8,621 nt of DNA from Candidatus Scatomorpha stercoravium. Its GTDB lineage: Bacteria; Bacillota; Clostridia; Oscillospirales; Oscillospiraceae. The notes beneath the pieces are model-generated. The model searched no databases, was not told the DNA's origin, and saw only the letters and a list, made by a program, of their open reading frames with translations. Location of the stretch: positions 1 to 8,621 of the forward strand of contig DVKN01000234.1 in assembly GCA_018716005.1 (NCBI GenBank), given 5' to 3'. Below are positions 5,179 through 8,621 of the stretch, piece after piece. The first letter of the stretch is position 1. Every line of letters starts with the position of its first letter. Position numbers and translations under genes: made by a program.

Positions 5179-5958
5179 CTACTGCGCGAAGACGCTTTTG
5201 CGTATGCTCTCGAGCGCGTTCTTCTCGAGGCGCGAGACCTGCGCCTGCGAGATGTGAATCTCCCGCGCCACCTCGGTCTGCGTCTTGCCGCCGTAATAGC
5301 GCAGCGCGAGAATGCGCCGCTCCCTCTCGCCGAGGGCGGCGAAGGCGTCCGCGAGCGCGAGCTTCTCGAGCCAGCCGTCGGGGTCCTCCCGCGTGTCGCG
5401 CAGCTGCTCGAGCACGCTTGAGGAGTCCTGCGAGTCCTGATACGCGGGCTCCGAGAGGCTGACCGGGTCGGCGATGGCGTCGAGGGCGAAGACCACGTCG
5501 GAGCGCTTCGCGCCGAGGGCCGCGGCAATCTCGTCGACCGTCGGGCTGCGGCCGGATTCCGCCGTCAGCTTCTCGCGCGCCGTGAGCGCGCGGTAGGCGA
5601 GGTCGCGCGTGGAGCGCGAAACGCGCAGCGCGCTGTTGTCGCGCAGGTAGCGGCGTATTTCCCCGGCAATCATCGGCACGCCGTAGGTCGAAAAGCGCAC
5701 GCCCTGGCTGAGGTCGAAGTTGTCGACGGCCTTTATGAGCCCGATGCAGCCTACCTGGAATAGGTCGTCGGCGTTCTCGCCGCGGTTCGCGAACTTCTGT
5801 ATGACCGAGAGCACGAGGCGAAGGTTGCCGCCTATGAGCTTTTCGCGGGCGGAGGCGTCCCCGGCGCGCGCCTTTTCCAGCAGCTCGCGGGTTTCCGCTC
5901 CGTCGAGCACGGGCAGCCGCGCCGTATTCACACCGCATATCTCTACCTTGCCCTGCAA
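5179..5958 (-). CDS. sigG: RNA polymerase sporulation sigma factor SigG
   Basis: At 259 residues this matches sigma-G of Bacillus (about 260) along its whole length. It shows the diagnostic N-terminus KVEICGVNTARLPVL (4-18), region 2 with NLRLVLSVIQKFANRGE (45-61) and DDLFQVGCIGLIKAVDNFDL (64-83), GVPMIAGEIRRYLRDN (93-108), region 3 SRSTRDLAYRAL (114-125), ALDAIADPVSL (158-168) and region 4 GKTQTEVAREIHISQAQVSR (224-243). Sigma-G directs late forespore transcription, including spore-protein genes such as the one at 6973-7173. The start is TTG at 5958 with AGGGGA seven bases upstream; no ATG exists in frame upstream. The sigE/spoIIGA genes that often precede sigG are absent here; a divergent methyltransferase gene is upstream instead. 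A clear sigma-F promoter could not be identified in the 120-bp upstream gap. Confidence 0.95.
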   Translation of the reverse strand: MQGKVEICGVNTARLPVLDGAETRELLEKARAGDASAREKLIGGNLRLVLSVIQKFANRGENADDLFQVGCIGLIKAVDNFDLSQGVRFSTYGVPMIAGEIRRYLRDNSALRVSRSTRDLAYRALTAREKLTAESGRSPTVDEIAAALGAKRSDVVFALDAIADPVSLSEPAYQDSQDSSSVLEQLRDTREDPDGWLEKLALADAFAALGERERRILALRYYGGKTQTEVAREIHISQAQVSRLEKNALESIRKSVFAQ

Positions 5959-6021
5959 ATGCTCGTCCCCTTTTTATCGAAGTGACCATAGTCTTGCCCT
6001 TTTCGCCGCCGGCCATTCACA

Positions 6022-6056
6022 GGCGCTTGACAAGCGCCGCCGCCGGGGGCTATCAT
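6022..6056 (+). promoter_or_regulatory. Sigma-A-type promoter with palindrome over the -35 box, for the TylF-like gene
   Basis: The plus strand has a perfect TTGACA (6027-6032), an 18-bp spacer and TATCAT (6051-6056). The -35 box sits inside a perfect palindrome, GGCGCTT-GAC-AAGCGCC (6022-6038), that could bind a repressor. The predicted start near 6063 leaves only a ~16-nt leader carrying AGGAGG. This 120-bp gap separates the gene from divergent sigG. Confidence 0.6.
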
Positions 6057-6078
6057 GTTATAAAAAGGAGGCGGGGAT

Positions 6079-6930
6079 ATGAAGACTATCGCATTGTTCG
6101 GAGCGGGCCAGGTGGGCGCGATGGTGTCAAGGCTCATCGCCCCGGACTGGGAGGCGGTCTGCTTCGCGGACAACAGCGCGGATAAGCGCGGCTCCCTGCT
6201 CCACGGCATCCCGGTGCTCTCGCCGGGGGAGGCCGCCGCCATGAAGCCGGACGCCTTTTGCCTCTGCGTGACCGACAGCGGGAGGGCGGGGGAGATGGAG
6301 CGGCAGCTGCGCGCCCTCGGCTATGAGGGGGAGATATTCACCGCCGCGCCCCTCGCGGTCTTCGACGCACGCGCGGCCGCGCTGCGCCAGCTCTCCGAGC
6401 AGATAAACGCCCTCGGCGTCCCCGGCGACGCCGCCGAGCTCGGCTCGTACAGGGGGGACTTCGCCGCCGTAATCAACGCGGCCTTCCCCGAGCGGCGGCT
6501 GCATATATTTGACACCTTTGAGGGCTTCGCCGAGGCCGACGTGGCCGTCGAGCGGAGCGAGGGCCTCTCCCGCGCGAAGGCCGGGGATTTTTCTGCTACC
6601 GGCGTGGAGGCCGTCATGAGCCGGCTCCCGCATCCCGGGCTCGCGGTGTTCCACAAGGGCTGGTTCCCGGACACCTTCCGGGGCTGCGAGGGGCTGCGCT
6701 TCGCCTTCGTCAGCGTGGACGCGGACCTGTACGCCCCGACCGCGGCGGCCCTCCCGCTCTTTTGGGACAGGCTGAGCCCCGGCGGCGCGATACTGGTCCA
6801 CGACGCCGGCGGCACGCAGTATCTCGGCCCCGCCAGGGCCCTCCGCGAGTTCTGCGCCCCGCGCCGCATCCTCCCGACGCCACTGAGCGACCTCCACGGC
6901 ACCGTCCTGCTCCGCAAGCCCCTCGAATAA
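6079..6930 (+). CDS. Two-domain protein: Rossmann-like N-terminus plus TylF/MycF-type O-methyltransferase
   Basis: The 283-residue product has two parts. Residues 1-95 begin IALFGAGQVGAMVSRLI (4-20), a GxGxxG nucleotide-binding loop, followed by CFADNSADKRG and HGIPVLSPGEA (42-52), as in the N-terminal domains of sugar acetyltransferases (PglD-like) and related sugar enzymes. Residues 110-283 resemble the TylF/MycF macrocin O-methyltransferase family: ELGSYRGDFAAVI (120-132, SAM-binding), FDTFEGF (144-150), KGWFPDTF (193-200), VSVDADLYAPT (211-221, with the expected acidic metal/SAM residues) and GGAILVHDAGG (235-245). Such enzymes methylate sugar hydroxyls with S-adenosylmethionine. AGGAGG lies seven bases upstream of the ATG. 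It has its own promoter and a terminator at 6934-6958, so it is a single-gene unit. The substrate is unknown; a cell-surface or secondary-metabolite sugar is plausible. Confidence 0.8.
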   Translation: MKTIALFGAGQVGAMVSRLIAPDWEAVCFADNSADKRGSLLHGIPVLSPGEAAAMKPDAFCLCVTDSGRAGEMERQLRALGYEGEIFTAAPLAVFDARAAALRQLSEQINALGVPGDAAELGSYRGDFAAVINAAFPERRLHIFDTFEGFAEADVAVERSEGLSRAKAGDFSATGVEAVMSRLPHPGLAVFHKGWFPDTFRGCEGLRFAFVSVDADLYAPTAAALPLFWDRLSPGGAILVHDAGGTQYLGPARALREFCAPRRILPTPLSDLHGTVLLRKPLE

Positions 6931-6933
6931 ACA

Positions 6934-6958
6934 AAAGCCGCCCCAAAAGGGCGGCTTT
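6934..6958. terminator. Bidirectional terminator between the TylF-like gene and the spore-protein gene
   Basis: A hairpin AAAGCCGCCC-CAAAA-GGGCGGCTTT (7 G/C pairs extended by A/T pairs) lies 3 nt after the plus-strand stop and 14 nt after the minus-strand stop. The flanks are short T-runs on both strands (TTT on plus, TTTTGT on minus), fitting shared use by the two convergent genes. Confidence 0.75.
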
Positions 6959-6972
6959 CGCGTAACAGGGAT

Positions 6973-7173
6973 TTACTGCATCCCGTTCTCGTAGGCCTCG
7001 ATCATCTTCTTGACCATCTGGCCGCCGACGGAGCCGGCCTGGCGGCTGGTGAGGTCGCCGTTGTAGCCCTGCTTGAGGTTGACGCCGACCTGGCTGGCCG
7101 CCTCCATCTTGAAGCGGTTCATGGCGTCGCGGGCGTTGGGGTTAACAAGACTGTTGCTGGACTTGCTGGACAT
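6973..7173 (-). CDS. Alpha/beta-type small acid-soluble spore protein (SASP)
   Basis: A 66-residue protein with the hallmarks of the family: NPNARDAMNRFKMEAASQVG (11-30), covering helix 1 and the GPR protease site around MEAASQVGV, NLKQGYNGDLTSRQAGSVGG (32-51) and QMVKKMIEAYE (52-62). These proteins coat DNA in the dormant spore, protect it against UV and heat, and are degraded as an amino-acid source on germination. The length is normal. AAAGGAG precedes the ATG by about ten bases. A sigma-G-type promoter is visible upstream (7221-7249), and sigG itself is only ~1 kb away, so the two belong to one regulatory programme. Which paralogue (sspA/B/C/D-like) cannot be decided. Confidence 0.93.
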   Translation of the reverse strand: MSSKSSNSLVNPNARDAMNRFKMEAASQVGVNLKQGYNGDLTSRQAGSVGGQMVKKMIEAYENGMQ

Positions 7174-7200
7174 AAAGTCGCATCTCCTTTGCTGAATTTC

Positions 7201-7215
7201 GGGATTTCACATCCC
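7201..7215 (-). promoter_or_regulatory. Small hairpin at the start of the spore-protein transcript
   Basis: GGGAT-GTGAA-ATCCC on the minus strand begins almost exactly where the sigma-G promoter predicts the 5' end (about 7214). A 5'-terminal stem can protect an mRNA from 5'-end-dependent decay, which would suit an abundant late-sporulation message. The role is inference. Confidence 0.4.
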
Positions 7216-7220
7216 GCAGC

Positions 7221-7249
7221 TAGTTTGACCCCAGACGCGCCGCATATGC
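7221..7249 (-). promoter_or_regulatory. Sigma-G-type promoter of the spore-protein gene
   Basis: GCATA (7249-7245), a 17-bp spacer and CAAACTA (7227-7221) fit the sigma-G consensus as I know it (GHATR, 17-18 bp, CATWHTA) with one mismatch in the -10. It lies about 48 bp upstream of the start codon, in the expected place for a gene of this type. Confidence 0.6.
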
Positions 7250-7323
7250 CTTGCAAGTTTTTACAGCAAATTTCAGCCCTCTTGCCGTATATACGCGCGG
7301 CGGGCCTTCCGTTTCCGCCGCCC

Positions 7324-7352
7324 TTGACCTTTTGTGGCCGCGGCGCTATACT
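7324..7352 (+). promoter_or_regulatory. Sigma-A-type promoter of the GT8 gene
   Basis: TTGACC (7324-7329), exactly 17 bp, then TATACT (7347-7352): five of six matches in each box. The predicted start is near 7359, giving a ~31-nt leader with AGAAAGG before the ATG at 7390. It lies back-to-back with the sigma-G promoter of the spore-protein gene. Confidence 0.65.
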
Positions 7353-7389
7353 TGGCTATAACATACCCCGTCCAGAAAGGGCTGACGGC

Positions 7390-8214
7390 ATGGATACCAT
7401 CAAACTTTTGACGACGCTTGACGAAAACTACCTCCCTCAGCTGCAGGTGCTGCTCACCTCGCTCGCCCTGAACAACCCCGGCGAGAAATTCGAGCTCATT
7501 TTGCTCCACAGCGGCATATCCGGCGCCGCGCTCGAGGGCACGGCCCGCCAGTGCTCGGCGTATAGCTGGAGCTTTTCGCCGCTGCCCGTGGAGGACGCGC
7601 TCTTTGAAGGCGCGCCGGTCACGAAGCAGTATCCCAAGGAGATGTACTACCGCCTGCTCGCGCCCGAACTGCTGCCCGAGCGGCATGAGCGCGCGATCTA
7701 TCTCGACCCGGACACTCTGGTCATAAACCCAATCCGCGAGCTCTGGGAGACCGATTTGCACGGCAGGCTTTTCGCCGCCGCGTCGCACACGGCGGTCTCC
7801 GAGCTTGCAAACGGCGTGAACCAGCTGCGCCTCGGCACGGAGCATGACTACTTCAACTCCGGCGTCCTGCTTATGGACCTCGCCGCGGGCCGGCGCGAAA
7901 TCGTGCCCGCCGATATATTCAACTATGTCCGGGAGCATCGCAAGGGGCTTATCCTGCCGGACCAGGACGTGCTCAACGCCATGTACGGCGAACGGATCCT
8001 GCCCGTGGAGGACGTACGCTGGAACTACGACGCCCGGTATTACTCGAGCTATCTCCTGCGCAGCGCCGGGGAATACGACCTCGGCTGGGTTATGCAGAAC
8101 ACCTCGATTCTCCATTTCTGCGGCAAAGAGAAGCCCTGGAAGCCCAAATACATCCACCGCTTCGGGATACTCTACCGGCACTATATGCAGCTCGCCCGCC
8201 GCGAAACGGCGTGA
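7390..8214 (+). CDS. Glycosyltransferase family 8 protein
   Basis: The 274-residue product has the GT8 (LgtC/galactosyltransferase-like, GT-A fold, retaining) signature set: ITLLTTLDENY-like start (IKLLTTLDENYLPQ, 4-17), KEMYYRLLAPELLP (83-96), AIYLDPDTLVI (102-112) with the metal-binding D-x-D, YFNSGVLLMDL (154-164), LPDQDVLNAMYG (189-200) and ILHFCGKEKPWKP (240-252), where the His-x-x-Gly-x-x-Lys-Pro-Trp pattern contacts the nucleotide-sugar phosphate. It would transfer a hexose from a UDP-sugar to a surface glycan or other acceptor; the acceptor is unknown. It has no signal peptide and is probably cytoplasmic or membrane-associated. The ATG at 7390 is preferred over the in-frame TTG at 7189, which would place the start inside the neighbouring spore-protein leader and upstream of the promoter. 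Confidence 0.9.
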   Translation: MDTIKLLTTLDENYLPQLQVLLTSLALNNPGEKFELILLHSGISGAALEGTARQCSAYSWSFSPLPVEDALFEGAPVTKQYPKEMYYRLLAPELLPERHERAIYLDPDTLVINPIRELWETDLHGRLFAAASHTAVSELANGVNQLRLGTEHDYFNSGVLLMDLAAGRREIVPADIFNYVREHRKGLILPDQDVLNAMYGERILPVEDVRWNYDARYYSSYLLRSAGEYDLGWVMQNTSILHFCGKEKPWKPKYIHRFGILYRHYMQLARRETA

Positions 8215-8217
8215 AAA

Positions 8218-8247
8218 AGACGGCAGACGCGTTTGCGTCTGCCGTCT
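8218..8247. terminator. Strong bidirectional terminator between the GT8 gene and the membrane-protein gene
   Basis: A 12-bp perfect stem, GACGGCAGACGC / GCGTCTGCCGTC, with a GTTT loop, starts 4 nt after the GT8 stop. The T-run is on the minus strand (TCTTTTTCAC after the stem), so it is best formed for the minus-strand gene to the right. On the plus strand the tail is poor in T. Confidence 0.75.
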
Positions 8248-8262
8248 CCATATCGCGGCCTC

Positions 8263-8621
8263 TCACGCGCACTCATGCCGTACATACGCGCGGCGGGCGA
8301 GGAGGGCGAAGAGCGGCGTCTCTATGACCGGCGCGGCCAGTGCGGCGAAGGGCGTCCAGACGGCGAGGGGGCCGAGGGTGAGGAACTTTCCTACCTGGAT
8401 ATCGACCAGCATTCCCGTCCCGAGGCCGAGCCCGCCGCTGGGGAGCAGCAGGCGGAGCCAGTCGCCGAGGGCGCTGTTGCGCATGAGCACAATGAGGAAG
8501 GTCGGAGCCATGGCGACGGCGAGGGCTATAGCCAGCACGGCGACGGAGCTCCTCATGCGCGCGGAGAGCCAGAGGGTGAAGGCCGTCATGGCGAGGACAC
8601 TCAGCAGCCCTGCGCCGAGTG
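8263..8621 (-). CDS. C-terminal part of a multi-pass membrane protein, probably ABC transporter permease (cut by window edge)
   Basis: The frame is open to the right edge, beyond the internal ATG at 8589 (upstream codons read LGAGLLSVLA), so this is the last ~119 codons of a longer gene. Hydrophobic stretches span LGAGLLSVLAMTAFTLWL, then SVAVLAIALAVAMAPTFLIV, and a third near FLTLGPLAVWTPFAALAAPV. These suggest at least three membrane segments, ending in LLARRAYVRHECA. The TLWLSARMRSSVAVLAIAL pattern (amphipathic SAR(M/L)(K/R)S between two helices) is reminiscent of ABC-2-type permeases of Clostridia that sit next to an ATPase gene, but no family-defining motif is available in this part. The stop at 8263-8265 is followed by the terminator at 8218-8247. 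Confidence 0.6.
   Translation of the reverse strand, partial: LGAGLLSVLAMTAFTLWLSARMRSSVAVLAIALAVAMAPTFLIVLMRNSALGDWLRLLLPSGGLGLGTGMLVDIQVGKFLTLGPLAVWTPFAALAAPVIETPLFALLARRAYVRHECA

Noticed and set aside
5117..6016. Long minus-strand frame of ~299 codons overlapping sigG
   Set aside because: It overlaps sigG in another frame and is extremely Arg-rich; the sigG frame has unambiguous sigma-factor motifs.
5975..6030. Sigma-F promoter for sigG (GGCGAAAAGG on the minus strand resembles a -10)
   Set aside because: No acceptable -35 (GYWTA-like) was found 14-16 bp upstream, so I could not support it.
7189..7389. Longer start for the GT8 protein at the TTG at 7189
   Set aside because: The extra residues show no homology, the start would lie upstream of the promoter at 7324-7352 and inside the spore-protein leader; the ATG at 7390 has a ribosome site and begins the GT8 fold.
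1..8621. CRISPR arrays, insertion sequences, tRNA or rRNA genes
   Set aside because: No regular direct repeats with spacers, no transposase motifs with terminal repeats and no tRNA/rRNA signatures were seen on either strand.

Overview
The window is GC-rich (roughly 60-65% by eye) and almost fully coding. It carries a sporulation sigma factor (sigma-G) and an alpha/beta-type small acid-soluble spore protein. Together with strong AGGAGG-type ribosome sites and sigma-A-like promoters, this points to an endospore-forming Bacillota. A GC-rich member of the Clostridia, perhaps a gut Oscillospiraceae-type lineage, is my best guess, but the taxon is inferred from style and not proven.

Layout. Positions 1-5958 are all on the minus strand. 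Reading in the direction of transcription they are: sigG, an unnamed coiled-coil protein, lplA (lipoate-protein ligase), an AcoR-like AAA+ transcription activator, a Lin0512-family protein, and the first ~91 codons of a thiamine-diphosphate-dependent 2-oxoacid/acetoin dehydrogenase E1 alpha subunit. The E1 alpha reading frame stops making sense near position 151. It runs straight into what looks like the C-terminus of a DNA/RNA non-specific endonuclease in another frame, so the left edge is either a real rearrangement or an assembly chimera. Positions 6079-6930 (+) encode a two-domain TylF-like methyltransferase. Positions 6973-7173 (-) encode the spore protein. Positions 7390-8214 (+) encode a GT8 glycosyltransferase. 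Positions 8263-8621 (-) hold the C-terminal part of a multi-pass membrane protein, probably an ABC permease, cut by the window edge.

How the genes fit together. Lipoate ligase, an AcoR-like activator and an E1 alpha subunit form a coherent 2-oxoacid/acetoin dehydrogenase module: the ligase would lipoylate the E2 partner, and the activator would switch on the enzyme operon. The Lin0512 protein heads that enzyme operon. The gaps in this module are full of TGAGA/TCTCA half-sites (about 13 in three intergenic stretches). Several longer elements recur in the same order downstream of lplA and downstream of the activator gene, so this is a strong candidate for the activator's operator set. The activator has lost the canonical GAFTGA loop that contacts sigma-54. 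The operon it should control has a near-perfect sigma-A promoter and no sigma-54 promoter that I can find. This suggests a TyrR-like, sigma-54-independent mode of action, and it is the most interesting idea in the window.

The remaining genes are a sporulation pair (sigG and a sigma-G-type target, the spore protein) interleaved with two surface-sugar or secondary-modification type enzymes that have their own housekeeping promoters.
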